Part shown: piece after piece, positions 15,258 through 25,369 of the stretch | Layout: each line of letters begins with the position of its first letter | Numbering within the stretch: position 1 is the stretch's first letter | The notes under the pieces: generated by a model | Told to the model about the DNA's origin: nothing | Databases searched by the model: none | What the model saw: only the letters and a program-made list of their open reading frames with translations | NCBI GenBank assembly: GCA_013298025.1 | Contig: JAAFJE010000029.1 | Location: 1-46,164 of the forward strand | Source of the DNA: Cytophagales bacterium | GTDB lineage: Bacteria > Bacteroidota > Bacteroidia > Cytophagales > Spirosomataceae | Reading direction: 5' to 3' | DNA length: 46,164 bases | Made by a program: the position numbers and the translations under genes

Positions 15258-18200
15258 ATGAAGCAAGATTACCAACCTATTTTAACTAAACGAAAAAAGC
15301 GACACCTTACCCTTTGGTGTACCTTATTTTTGTTCCTGTTTTCGGGTTTTGCATTGCAAGCCCAAACAGTCAAAGGAACGGTGAAGTCCGTAACTGGTGA
15401 AGGAATTCCTGGCGCAACCATTGTTGTAAAAGGAACAACCCGAGGAACCAATGCTAGTAGAGAGGGAGCATTTACGATTAAGTGTTCTCCTAAAGAAATC
15501 TTAGTCATTAGCTCTATCGGATACAAGACCCAAGAAGTACCCGTTGGCAACAAAACGCTTATCAATGTAGTGCTAGAAGAACAGCAATCGGCATTAGATG
15601 AAGTAGTAGTTGTGGGTTATGGTAAGCAAAAGAAAGAAGGCGTTGTAGCGTCTGTTACCCAAACAACAGGCAAAGTGCTAGAGCGTGCTGGGGGTGTATC
15701 GAGTATTGGAGCAGCCCTAACGGGTAACGTACCGGGTCTTATTACAAATGCTAGTACTGGTTTGCCTGGAGGAGAAGACCCTCAAATCTTGATTCGTGGC
15801 TTGAGTAGCTGGAACAATTCATCTCCTTTGATTTTGGTCGATGGCGTAGAACGTCCTATGAACAGCGTGGACATCAGTTCTGTAGAAACCGTTACTGTAT
15901 TGAAAGATGCTTCGGCCACGGCGGTGTTTGGTTCGAGAGGTGCAAACGGTGTAATTTTGATTACGACCAAACGAGGTAGAACAGGAAAAGCCTCTATCAG
16001 GGCTACGGTGAATACCATCATGAAAACGCCGTCGAAATTACCGGGCAAATATGATTCTTTCGATGCTTTACGCATTCGCAACGAGGCTATAGAGTATGAA
16101 TTGGCAACCAAGCCCGATGGCTGGAGAGATTATTTACCCTACGATATTCTGAACAAATACCGCAATCCTGCCGATGTGACCGAAGCCGAACGCTACCCGA
16201 ACGTAGATTGGGAAAAAGCCTTGTTTAAGGAAGCTGCTTGGTCAAACAATGCCAACCTCAATATTACGGGAGGTACAAATACGGTGAAGTATTTTACCAG
16301 TGCCGACTTTTTGCACGAAGCAGACTTGTTCAAAACGTATAATAATAATCGTGGGTACGAACAAGGCTTTGGCTTCGACCGTATCAATGTGCGTAGCAAC
16401 CTCGATTTTCAGTTGACACGCAGCACACTTTTCAAAACCAATTTATCTGGTTCGTATGGGGTTCGTAAGAGTCCTTGGGGCTTTACGGGTTCGCAATATG
16501 GCCCTTGGATAGATGCCTACAATGCTGCCCCCGATTTGTTTTTACCAACATATTCAGATGGCTCTTGGGGGTATTATGCACCCAACGAAGCCCGTGCCGA
16601 AAACTCGGCTAGAAGCTTGGCGATTGGGGGTATCTTGTATCAGACTACAGCCAGAATTACGACCGATTTTACCCTCGACCAAGAGCTAGATATGATAACG
16701 AAAGGACTCAGGTTTACAGGAACGATTTCGTTAGATAATACTTTTGTAGAAAGTGACAGGGGTATCAACGACTTGTACAACGATACTCAACGTAAATGGG
16801 TCAATCCAGAAACCGGTGCTGTAACCTACCGACAAGCCATTGATGGTATCACAGGTTTTGATTTTCAGGAAGGTATCAAATGGTCGCCAGCAGCAGGGTC
16901 TATTGGAGCAAGTGATAGAAGAACTTTCTATCAATTACAACTCAACTATGGTCGTACTATTGCAGGCAAACACAATGTGACAGGTATGGGCTTGATGAAC
17001 CGCAACGTGTATGCCAGTGGAAGTATGATTCCTTCGTACCGTGAAGACTGGGTTTTTAGAACAACTTATACTTTCAACAATAAATATACGGTTGAATACA
17101 ACGGTGCGTACAACGGTTCTGAGCAATTTGCTGCTCCTTATCGCTTTGCCTTTTTCTCATCGGGTGGGGTCAACTGGGTATTATCTAATGAAAAGTTTAT
17201 CAAGTCTTTAAAGTTTGTGGACCAACTGAAATTGCGTGCTTCTTATGGACAAACAGGCTTTGATAACTTGGGTGTTAGATGGCCATACCTAGAGCAATGG
17301 CAATACAGTGGTAAGTCACGTTTGGGTATTAGTGGCGAAGGTGCCGAGCAAAGTCCTTACACCTGGTATAGCCAAACGGTGGTTGGAAACCCTAATGTGC
17401 AATGGGAACAATCAGAAAAATACAATGTCGGACTAGATTTTGAATTTTTGAGTGGATTTATCAAAGGAAAAGCCGACTTTTTTACCGATAATCGTAGCAA
17501 AATCTTGTTGGCCAACCGTACAGACGTTCCTACTTATTTTGGAGCAACCCCTCCTGTGGCAAACCTTGGTGCAGTAAAGGCTAGTGGTTATGAGTTAGAA
17601 TTGCATTTAAACAAACAGCTTGGCAAATTTAGGTTATGGACAGACCTAAACATGACACATACGCAAAACAAAATTTTGGAAGCGGCCAACCCTGAATTAC
17701 TACCAGATTATCAAAAATCGGAAGGAATGCAGATCAACCAAGCCTACTCGTATGTAAGTCGTGGTATGTATAATACTTGGGACCAACTCTATGGCAGCAC
17801 CATACACAATGCCAACGACAATCAGAAACTTTTAGGCAATTATTACTTGGTTGATTACAATGGCGATGGCGTGATTGATGCCCAAGACAATATTCCTTAC
17901 GGCTACACAGGTTGGCCTGCCAATACCTATAACGCTACTTTTGGCTTGGATTGGAAAGGATTTTCGGCATTCGTTCAGTTTTATGGAGTTAACAACGTAA
18001 CTCGACAAGTAGTTTTTTCTAGTTTGAGTTCACAAAGCCACACGGTTTATCAGGAAGGAGCTTATTGGTCGCCGAGCAATACCGACGGTACGCCTATGCC
18101 TCGTTGGCTTACAACGCCTTCGGGCTATTACAGAGGTACGCAATACATGTATGATGGCTCTTATTTACGTCTGAAAAATGCCGAAATAGCCTATACTTTC

Positions 18201-18386
18201 ACGCCAGAATTTAGTAAAAAACTGGGCCTTTCTAATCTGAGAATCTATTTGAATGGAAATAACCTGATAGCATGGAGTAAAATGCCAGACGATAGAGAGT
18301 CGAATTTTGCTGGTACAGGATGGGCTTCACAAGGAGCGTACCCTACGGTAAAACGATTCAATTTAGGACTCAATATTACATTTTAA
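15258..18386 (+). CDS. SusC/RagA-family TonB-dependent outer-membrane transporter (SusC1)
   Basis: Protein of 1,042 residues, normal length for SusC. A signal peptide ends near FALQAQ (about 36). A carboxypeptidase-D-regulatory-like domain follows (about 38-108), then the TonB-box-like DEVVVVGYG (114-122), a plug with LVDGVERPMNSVDISSVETVTVLKDASATAVFGSRGANG-type signature, and a beta-barrel ending in FNLGLNITF. It imports oligosaccharides bound by SusD, driven by TonB and the proton gradient. It starts 48 bases after the -7 box of the shared promoter module and is followed 11 bp later by its SusD partner. The GH10 further downstream points to xylan oligosaccharides as cargo; this is inference. 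Confidence 0.93.
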   Translation: MKQDYQPILTKRKKRHLTLWCTLFLFLFSGFALQAQTVKGTVKSVTGEGIPGATIVVKGTTRGTNASREGAFTIKCSPKEILVISSIGYKTQEVPVGNKTLINVVLEEQQSALDEVVVVGYGKQKKEGVVASVTQTTGKVLERAGGVSSIGAALTGNVPGLITNASTGLPGGEDPQILIRGLSSWNNSSPLILVDGVERPMNSVDISSVETVTVLKDASATAVFGSRGANGVILITTKRGRTGKASIRATVNTIMKTPSKLPGKYDSFDALRIRNEAIEYELATKPDGWRDYLPYDILNKYRNPADVTEAERYPNVDWEKALFKEAAWSNNANLNITGGTNTVKYFTSADFLHEADLFKTYNNNRGYEQGFGFDRINVRSNLDFQLTRSTLFKTNLSGSYGVRKSPWGFTGSQYGPWIDAYNAAPDLFLPTYSDGSWGYYAPNEARAENSARSLAIGGILYQTTARITTDFTLDQELDMITKGLRFTGTISLDNTFVESDRGINDLYNDTQRKWVNPETGAVTYRQAIDGITGFDFQEGIKWSPAAGSIGASDRRTFYQLQLNYGRTIAGKHNVTGMGLMNRNVYASGSMIPSYREDWVFRTTYTFNNKYTVEYNGAYNGSEQFAAPYRFAFFSSGGVNWVLSNEKFIKSLKFVDQLKLRASYGQTGFDNLGVRWPYLEQWQYSGKSRLGISGEGAEQSPYTWYSQTVVGNPNVQWEQSEKYNVGLDFEFLSGFIKGKADFFTDNRSKILLANRTDVPTYFGATPPVANLGAVKASGYELELHLNKQLGKFRLWTDLNMTHTQNKILEAANPELLPDYQKSEGMQINQAYSYVSRGMYNTWDQLYGSTIHNANDNQKLLGNYYLVDYNGDGVIDAQDNIPYGYTGWPANTYNATFGLDWKGFSAFVQFYGVNNVTRQVVFSSLSSQSHTVYQEGAYWSPSNTDGTPMPRWLTTPSGYYRGTQYMYDGSYLRLKNAEIAYTFTPEFSKKLGLSNLRIYLNGNNLIAWSKMPDDRESNFAGTGWASQGAYPTVKRFNLGLNITF

Positions 18387-18397
18387 TACATAAAATC

Positions 18398-20287
18398 ATG
18401 ATAAAGGGAGTTAAAATTTTAGTAATGTCGCTAGGTCTTTGCATGACTTTAGGAGTAGTATCCTGTAAAGATTTTTTATCCAGAGACCCGCAATCTGTGG
18501 TATCTGACAAAGATGCTTTTAAGAATTTCGTTAATTTTCAAGGATTTACCGAAGAGTTATATCATTGTATTCCTGATTTTACAAATGCCTATTGGACCAA
18601 CTCATGGAACTGGGGCGAAGACGAAATTCAATCGACAGCCCAAACGTTTCACTTTTGTGTAAAAATAGACAATGGCGATTTTTGGGGATGGCAACGCAAT
18701 TTTGACGGCTGGCAGGCAGGATGGATGGACAGAAACAGCAACCAAACCAACGACGACCGTTTTGCTAAATCGCTTTGGGGTTTGGGTTGGTATGGTATCC
18801 GTAAAGCCAATATGGGGCTTGCCAATATTGATAAACTAACCGATGGGACTCAAGAGGAAAAAGACTTAATCAAAGGACAATTGTTGTTCTTTAGAGGGTG
18901 GTTTCATTTTATGTTTATGCAATATTTTGGAGGTTTACCATACATTGATACCGTACTTCCGGGCGACGAAAAACTTACTTTGCCACGCCTCAAATACAGC
19001 CAATGTGCCGATAAAGCTGCGGCTGATTTTAGAGCCGCCGCCGATTTATTGCCTGCCAACTGGGACAATACTACCGCAGGAAAAAGAACTCTTGGTAAAA
19101 ACCAATTGCGTATCAACAAGATTATGGCCTTGGGATACCTCGGCAAAAACTACCTTTGGGCCGGTAGTCCATTGATGAACTTGGTGTCTAATGGTACTCG
19201 TTCGTATAATGCCGATTACTGCAAAAAAGCCGCTGATGCTTTTGCCGAACTGTTAACCTTGTGCGAAAACGGAACCGCTCCTTATAGCTTAGTGCCTTTT
19301 GCCCAATATTATACTAATTTTTATACAACTGGACAAAACTGGAATATTCCAGGAGGCACAGAAGCGATTTTTAGAGGCCCTTATTATGGTGCTAATAGCT
19401 CTAACTGGGGTACAAGTAAGCAATATACACCTCTGATTATCAGTGAAGGAGATGTGAAATTTCTGCCTACTTCCAATTATGTAAGTTACTACGGCATGGC
19501 CAATGGTTTACCTATCAAAGACATCACCAAAGCCGATGCCGAATCGGGGTATAATCCAGAATATCCTTGGAAAGGACGTGACCCCCGCTTTTACAACGAT
19601 ATTGTTTTCGATGGCGTAAAAATGGTGGCTGGAAGTATTCCTAATGCCAACGAAGCCAATAACCGTTATGCCAATTTGCATACAGGTGGCTCGTATCGTG
19701 ACATTGCTACGGGAAGTCGTACAGGATTTTTACTCTTTAAGTTTGTGCCAAGAACGGCCAATAAATACGACCAAGGCTATAGCTACGACAAAAGCTTGAA
19801 CGTGCATTTACCTTATATGCGTTTGGCGGATGTGTATTTGATGTATGCCGAAGCGGCTGCACAAGGCTACGGCTCGCCCACAAGTAAGCCTGCGAGTTAT
19901 GCCAAAACGCCTGTAGATGCCATCAATATGCTTCGTGATAGGGCTGGCGTAGGGCGTGTAGCACCGCAGTTTTCGGCTTCGCTCGATGCGTTCATGGAAG
20001 AGTTGCGTCGTGAACGAGCGGTGGAACTTTCTTTTGAAGGACATCGTTTCAATGACCTTCGTCGTTGGTTGCTTTTAACCCAAAACCCTTATACCCTCAA
20101 AAAATCTATTGAATTTGACAGAGCTGCACCACTCGACCCCAACAAAGACCCTAAAGAAAATAAAGTGGTCAATTTGAGGGAAGTAGTGATTTTAGAACGC
20201 AAGTTTACGGATAAACATTATTGGCTTCCTTTGAAAAACAACGATGCTAATTTGTACCTAGAATTTGCCCAAAATCCAGGATGGTAA
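18398..20287 (+). CDS. SusD/RagB-family glycan-binding lipoprotein (SusD1)
   Basis: Lipoprotein of 629 residues. The start at 18398 is chosen because it follows the SusC1 stop and opens the signal MIKGVKILV...LGVVSC with Cys23; the open frame reaches back into SusC1. The sequence has the SusD N-terminal domain, helical TPR-like part and the C-terminal RagB portion with typical RDRAGV and ERAVELSFEGHRFNDLRRW. It caps the SusC1 barrel at the cell surface and captures oligosaccharides. A 129-bp gap to SusC2 holds a weak long-range stem (20301-20309 with 20356-20364) and no clear terminator. Confidence 0.92.
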   Translation: MIKGVKILVMSLGLCMTLGVVSCKDFLSRDPQSVVSDKDAFKNFVNFQGFTEELYHCIPDFTNAYWTNSWNWGEDEIQSTAQTFHFCVKIDNGDFWGWQRNFDGWQAGWMDRNSNQTNDDRFAKSLWGLGWYGIRKANMGLANIDKLTDGTQEEKDLIKGQLLFFRGWFHFMFMQYFGGLPYIDTVLPGDEKLTLPRLKYSQCADKAAADFRAAADLLPANWDNTTAGKRTLGKNQLRINKIMALGYLGKNYLWAGSPLMNLVSNGTRSYNADYCKKAADAFAELLTLCENGTAPYSLVPFAQYYTNFYTTGQNWNIPGGTEAIFRGPYYGANSSNWGTSKQYTPLIISEGDVKFLPTSNYVSYYGMANGLPIKDITKADAESGYNPEYPWKGRDPRFYNDIVFDGVKMVAGSIPNANEANNRYANLHTGGSYRDIATGSRTGFLLFKFVPRTANKYDQGYSYDKSLNVHLPYMRLADVYLMYAEAAAQGYGSPTSKPASYAKTPVDAINMLRDRAGVGRVAPQFSASLDAFMEELRRERAVELSFEGHRFNDLRRWLLLTQNPYTLKKSIEFDRAAPLDPNKDPKENKVVNLREVVILERKFTDKHYWLPLKNNDANLYLEFAQNPGW

Positions 20288-20416
20288 GCTAAGTGAAAAA
20301 GGTGAGTTGTGCATTTGATATTTGATAATCAGTTTGTTATTATTTTTTAAATGTCCAGCTCACCACTAATTCATAGCTCATACTTATTTCATTTTATTAG
20401 ATAAACAAACAAAGAA

Positions 20417-23400
20417 ATGAAGTTGATAAAATTACTAACAATCTTGTGCACGTGGTTGCTATGCTCGACCCATCTGCTACAGGCACAGGAGGTTTCGACC
20501 ATAAAAATAAAAGCTACCGTTTGGAACAGCAACAGCCAGCCCATCAAAGGGGCGGTTGTGAGTAGCTCGGCGGAAAACGGGAAAATTGCCACAACAGACG
20601 TATGGGGAACGTTTGAATTAGAAGTTCCTCAAAACGAAGTATTGTCGGTTTCGGCCAAGGGCTTTCAAACTAAATACATAACCATCACACAACCCATTAG
20701 CGAAATTGTACTAATCGAAGAGAAAGCTACCGATATGGTACATCTCGCTTTTCGGGATGTTGCCAAACAACATTTGCTCGGAGGGGTGTCGTATGTAAAT
20801 GTAAATGAACTTTTACAGAAAAATTACTTTACTTACACCCTCGAAGGCATGGAATCGTTGGCATCAGGCTTCAATGGCAACAGCAATTGGGGCATGGGTA
20901 ATTATTTGTTTATGATTGACGGCGTACCTCGTGAAACGGGCAACGTAACCCCTACTGAAATTGAGCAAATTGTATTTTTGAAAGGAGCAAACGCTGTTGC
21001 CTTGTACGGTAGCCGTGCTGCCAAAGGCGTGGTGAATATCATTACGAAAAGAGGAGAAGCCAACAAAACCCGTTTCGATTTAAGAGTAAACAGCGGTATT
21101 AATTTACCCAAAGCGTATCCTAAATATTTGGGTTCTGCCGAATACATGACGCTCTACAACGAAGCCCGCCGAAACGATGGTTTGACCGATTTGTATTCGG
21201 AAATAGATATTTATAATTATGCGTCGGGTCGCAACAAATACCGTTATCCGAATGTCGATTTTTATTCTGCCGATTATTTGAAAAATAGCTTTATGCGTTA
21301 CGATGCTACGGCGGAAATTTCGGGAGGAAACGAACGCATCAGGTATTATACCAATTTGGGCTTTACTACAACGGGTTCTTTACTCAACTTCGGCGAAGCC
21401 AAAAATAATAGCAATGCCGACCGACTTAATTTTAGAGGAAATATCGACGTAAATCTCAACGAATACATCAGTTTGAACGTGGACGCAACCGCCATTTTCT
21501 ATACAGGCAGGGGCGTAAATGCCGACTATTGGGGCAGTGCCGCTTCGGTGCGTCCAAACCGTTTTACCCCACTCATTCCGATTGATTTGATTGAAAAAGA
21601 GGATGCTGCTTCTCAAATATGGATTCAGAATAGCAATAACCTCATCGATGGAAAATACTTGTTGGGCGGTACACAGCTAGACCAATCAAACCCTATTGCG
21701 ACTATCTATGCAGGAGGTAATAACCAGTACGCCAACCGTCAGTTTCAGTTCAATACAGGATTCAAAGCCAACCTTGGTAATGTATTGAAAGGCTTGTCGT
21801 TTCAGTCGAAATTTGCTGTAGATTATGCCACAGCTTACTCGCTTTCGTATAACTACACTTACGCAACTTATAGCCCCACTTGGAATAATTATAGCGGAAC
21901 AGATTTGATTAGTAGCCTTGCCGTGTATAACCAAGATACCAAATCGGGAACGCAAAACGTAAATGGTAACTGGTACCGCCAGACCATTGCTTTTACGGGA
22001 CAATTGAACTACGACAGAACCTTTGCCGCCAACCATCATTTGTCGGTGATAGCCTTGGCCAATGGTTTTCAGCAATCGGAATCGGCGGTGTATCACCGCA
22101 CAAGCAATGCCAATATAGGCTTATTGGCAAGCTATAATTTCAAGGATAAATACTACCTCGATTTTAGTGCGGCATATATTCATTCGGCTAAATTACCGCC
22201 AGCCAACCGCCAAGCCCTTTCGCCTTCGGTTACGCTCGGATGGCGTATCAGCCAAGAGCCGTTTTTAAAAGATGTAAAAGCCATCAACGACCTCAAGCTT
22301 ACGGCTTCGGCAAGTATTTTGAATACCGACTTAGACATCTCTGATTATTATTTATACCAAGGTATTTATACAGGTGCTGGCTCGTGGTATGGTTGGAAAG
22401 ATGGAACTGGGATTCAGGCAACCGAATCTCGTAGAGGGGATAACCCCAATATGAAATTTCCAAGAAGAGAAGAAATTAACGTAGGTATTGAAGGAACATT
22501 TTTCAACAATAGTTTACAGGTAAATGGTACGTTTTTTACAAATAAAATCACAGGTAATATTATCCAAGCGGGTGTTTTATTTCCCTCTTATTTTACCACA
22601 GGATGGCCCGTTTCTTCTTTTATTCCTTATGTTAATTACAATGAAGACCAACGCATTGGCTTCGATTTTGGGGCAAGTTTTCATAAAAAGATAGCAGATA
22701 TTGATTGGAATATTGGTGTCAATGGTACTTACTACGAAACAACTGCTGCGAAAAGAGCAGAAGTTTATGAAAATAGCTACCAATACCGCCAAGGAAAAGC
22801 ATTAGACGGTATATGGGGTTTACAAAACTTAGGATTCTTCCAAGATGCAGATGATATTAAAAACTCTCCTTCGCAGACTTTCGGACAAGTAAAACCCGGT
22901 GACATCAAATACAAAGACCAAAACGGCGATGGTATCATCGACTCTCGTGATGAGGTATTTTTAGGTAAAGGAGGCTGGTTTGGTGCACCTTTTACGATGG
23001 GTTTACATCTATCAGCCAAATGGAAAAACTTGAGCTTTTTTGCTTTAGGTGTAGCTCGCTTTGGAGCAAATGCCATGCGTAATAACTCGTATTTCTGGGT
23101 TAGCGGAGAAAGTAAATATTCGGAAATAGTACGCAATCGTTGGACAGAAGCCAACAAGCAAACCGCTACGTATCCACGTCTTACAACATTCAACAGCGAT
23201 AACAACTTCCGTTCTTCGGATTTCTGGATTTACACAACCAATCGTTTTGATTTGTCTAAAGTACAAGTGACCTACGACCTAACAAGTGCCTTGAAAATGA
23301 AAGCATTTGTCAAAGAACTAGGCGTTTATGTAAGTGGTTTCAATTTGTTGACGGTAGCCCCTAACCGTGAAATTTTGGAAATGAACGTAGGGAGTGCACC

Positions 23401-23443
23401 TCAAACAAGGTTATTTAATTTAGGATTGAAAGCATTGTTCTAA
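20417..23443 (+). CDS. Divergent SusC-type TonB-dependent transporter (SusC2)
   Basis: Protein of 1,008 residues with signal peptide MKLIKLLTILCTWLLCSTHLLQAQ. A carboxypeptidase-regulatory-like domain covers about 30-100 and the plug has MIDGVPRETGNVTPTEIEQIVFLKGANAVALYGSRAAKG-like sequence. It lacks the DEVVVVGYG box of SusC1 and SusC3; in its place are residues ATDMVHLAFRDV (about 104-115) followed by LLGGVS, a variant I associate with a separate SusC subfamily. The barrel ends in RLFNLGLKALF. It is encoded in the same operon as SusC1 with its own SusD partner, so it may take a different oligosaccharide size class or decoration. Confidence 0.9.
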   Translation: MKLIKLLTILCTWLLCSTHLLQAQEVSTIKIKATVWNSNSQPIKGAVVSSSAENGKIATTDVWGTFELEVPQNEVLSVSAKGFQTKYITITQPISEIVLIEEKATDMVHLAFRDVAKQHLLGGVSYVNVNELLQKNYFTYTLEGMESLASGFNGNSNWGMGNYLFMIDGVPRETGNVTPTEIEQIVFLKGANAVALYGSRAAKGVVNIITKRGEANKTRFDLRVNSGINLPKAYPKYLGSAEYMTLYNEARRNDGLTDLYSEIDIYNYASGRNKYRYPNVDFYSADYLKNSFMRYDATAEISGGNERIRYYTNLGFTTTGSLLNFGEAKNNSNADRLNFRGNIDVNLNEYISLNVDATAIFYTGRGVNADYWGSAASVRPNRFTPLIPIDLIEKEDAASQIWIQNSNNLIDGKYLLGGTQLDQSNPIATIYAGGNNQYANRQFQFNTGFKANLGNVLKGLSFQSKFAVDYATAYSLSYNYTYATYSPTWNNYSGTDLISSLAVYNQDTKSGTQNVNGNWYRQTIAFTGQLNYDRTFAANHHLSVIALANGFQQSESAVYHRTSNANIGLLASYNFKDKYYLDFSAAYIHSAKLPPANRQALSPSVTLGWRISQEPFLKDVKAINDLKLTASASILNTDLDISDYYLYQGIYTGAGSWYGWKDGTGIQATESRRGDNPNMKFPRREEINVGIEGTFFNNSLQVNGTFFTNKITGNIIQAGVLFPSYFTTGWPVSSFIPYVNYNEDQRIGFDFGASFHKKIADIDWNIGVNGTYYETTAAKRAEVYENSYQYRQGKALDGIWGLQNLGFFQDADDIKNSPSQTFGQVKPGDIKYKDQNGDGIIDSRDEVFLGKGGWFGAPFTMGLHLSAKWKNLSFFALGVARFGANAMRNNSYFWVSGESKYSEIVRNRWTEANKQTATYPRLTTFNSDNNFRSSDFWIYTTNRFDLSKVQVTYDLTSALKMKAFVKELGVYVSGFNLLTVAPNREILEMNVGSAPQTRLFNLGLKALF

Positions 23444-23446
23444 ACG

Positions 23447-23503
23447 AGTATTGTACGACGAATGAAAAAACTGCAATCGTTTTTCAGACGCTCGTACAAT
23501 ACT
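23447..23503 (+). repeat. Nested stem-loop between SusC2 and SusD2
   Basis: AGTATTGTACGA (23447-23458) pairs perfectly with TCGTACAATACT (23492-23503). Inside, TGAAAAA (23463-23469) pairs with TTTTTCA (23480-23486). The structure begins 3 bp after the SusC2 stop and has no U-tract, so it looks like an intercistronic RNA structure (stability or processing) rather than a terminator. No other intergenic gap of this operon shows one this strong. Confidence 0.7.
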
Positions 23504-23537
23504 AAGGATAAACTAAAAAAACAGACTTTTATACACG

Positions 23538-25328
23538 ATGATGAATAAAGGAATTTTAACCATACTTGCCTGTATCTTGCTACTCACGAGCTGTCAAGAC
23601 CTGATAGAACCAGCCCAAGAAAACAACAGGCAACTCGACCCAAGTGCTTATTTACCAAGCGATTCGAGGTTTCCTTTCGGAATATTGCTTAATGGCTACA
23701 ACCGTATTCCTAGCAATGGATGGTCGTTTAATGATGTGGCAACCGACGATGCCGTAACCAACGACCAAACCAATGGCTATTTGAAAATGGCAACAGGCCA
23801 ATGGACAGCCAACAACAACCCAGCCAACCAATGGACAAATGGCTACGCTGCCATTCAGTACCTCAATATTATGCTAGGCGAAGTAGATAAAGTGCAATGG
23901 GTAAACGACCCCGTTGCCAGCAAGCTATTTGCTACACGCATCAAAGGAGAAGCGTATGGTTTACGGGCTTTGTTTATGTATCACCTGCTACAAGCCCATG
24001 CAGGCGTAGGAAAAAACGGAGCAATTTTGGGTGTACCTATTTTACTAAAACCACAAACAACCTCCGATAACTACAATTTGCCTAGAGCTACGTTTGATGA
24101 TTGTATGAAACAAATTTACCAAGATTTAGATAGTGCCGACGTAAAATTGCCTTTAGATTACCAAAATCTTGCACAAGGACAAGAAGCGTTGATTCCTGCC
24201 AAATTTGGTAAAGTAACCCTTGAGCAGTACAACCGAGCTTTTGGGGTGACGTTCAGCGGTTTGTTGAGCGGACGCATCGCTAAGGCTATCAGAGCCAAAG
24301 CTGCCTTGTTGGCGGCAAGTCCGGCCTTTAATCCCAACAACACTGCCAAATGGGTCACAGCAGCCAACTACGCTGCCGAAGTACTCAACCTCAAAGGCGG
24401 CCTTAGTGCTATTACTTCCAATGTAGCCAGTGGTCTTACATGGTATGCCAATACAAGTGAAATAGCCAACCTCAAAGATGGTGCAAACCCACCTGAAATA
24501 CTTTGGCGTAACAACTGGGGCGAAAACAGAGATTTAGAACAAGCCAATTTTCCGCCTACGTTATTTGGCAATGGCCTCATCAATCCTACGCAAAATTTGG
24601 TAGATGCCTTTCCTACCTTGAATGGTTATCCAATCAATAACTCTTCTAGTGGCTATGACCAAGCAAACCCTTACAACAACCGAGACCCTCGCCTAAGAAT
24701 GTTTATTTTGGTCAATGGCAGTACAGCAGGGGTAAACAACACGGCAATCAATACCGCAGCCGATGGAACAACCAACGACGGGCTCAATAAAGTAGCCACT
24801 TCTACCCGAACGGGCTATTATATGCGTAAACTTTTACGACAAGATGTAAACCTCAACCCCACATCGGCAACCAACCAACGGCATTATAAACCCCATATTC
24901 GCTATACAGAAATAGCCCTTACGTATGCCGAAGCTGCCAATGAAGCTTGGGGACCTACTGGCACGGGAACAAACAGTTTTTCTGCCTACGACATCGTAAG
25001 AGTCATTCGCCAACGGGCAGGTATTGGCGTAAGTAATGGCGATGCCTACCTCGAAAGTGTAAAGAACGACAAAGAACTCATGCGTCAGTTGATTCGTAAC
25101 GAACGCCGCTTAGAGCTTTGTTTTGAAGGATTCCGTTTTTGGGATTTACGTCGCTGGGATGCCAACCTTACCGAAACAGCCAAAGGAATGAGCATCAGAA
25201 GTGGGGCTTATTCGGTATTGCCTAGTGTAGAATCACGGGTGTATCAGCCTTATATGAAATATGGTCCAATTCCTTACTCTGAGTTATTGAAATTCAATGC
25301 TTTAGAACAAAACCAAGGCTGGAATTAA
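23538..25328 (+). CDS. SusD/RagB-family glycan-binding lipoprotein (SusD2)
   Basis: Lipoprotein of 596 residues (signal MMNKGILTILACILLLTSC, Cys19; a second ATG at 23541 is equally possible). It shows the SusD pattern, including the early ATDDAVTNDQ segment and the C-terminal IRQRAGIGV and NERRLELCFEGFRFWDLRRW typical of RagB/SusD. It is the surface partner of SusC2. It follows SusC2 after 94 bp containing a strong stem-loop and precedes the DUF1735 gene by 41 bp. Confidence 0.91.
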   Translation: MMNKGILTILACILLLTSCQDLIEPAQENNRQLDPSAYLPSDSRFPFGILLNGYNRIPSNGWSFNDVATDDAVTNDQTNGYLKMATGQWTANNNPANQWTNGYAAIQYLNIMLGEVDKVQWVNDPVASKLFATRIKGEAYGLRALFMYHLLQAHAGVGKNGAILGVPILLKPQTTSDNYNLPRATFDDCMKQIYQDLDSADVKLPLDYQNLAQGQEALIPAKFGKVTLEQYNRAFGVTFSGLLSGRIAKAIRAKAALLAASPAFNPNNTAKWVTAANYAAEVLNLKGGLSAITSNVASGLTWYANTSEIANLKDGANPPEILWRNNWGENRDLEQANFPPTLFGNGLINPTQNLVDAFPTLNGYPINNSSSGYDQANPYNNRDPRLRMFILVNGSTAGVNNTAINTAADGTTNDGLNKVATSTRTGYYMRKLLRQDVNLNPTSATNQRHYKPHIRYTEIALTYAEAANEAWGPTGTGTNSFSAYDIVRVIRQRAGIGVSNGDAYLESVKNDKELMRQLIRNERRLELCFEGFRFWDLRRWDANLTETAKGMSIRSGAYSVLPSVESRVYQPYMKYGPIPYSELLKFNALEQNQGWN

Positions 25329-25369
25329 GCATGTTCTGATATTTCATTTATTCTAAAATTACATTATTC

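Noticed and set aside
20301-20364. Long-range stem between SusD1 and SusC2 as a terminator
   Set aside because: Only 9 bp with a wobble, a 46-base loop and no U-tract; it is probably incidental and the operon likely continues.
22777-23205. 142-codon frame antisense to SusC2
   Set aside because: It is a shadow of the SusC2 barrel with no recognisable feature.
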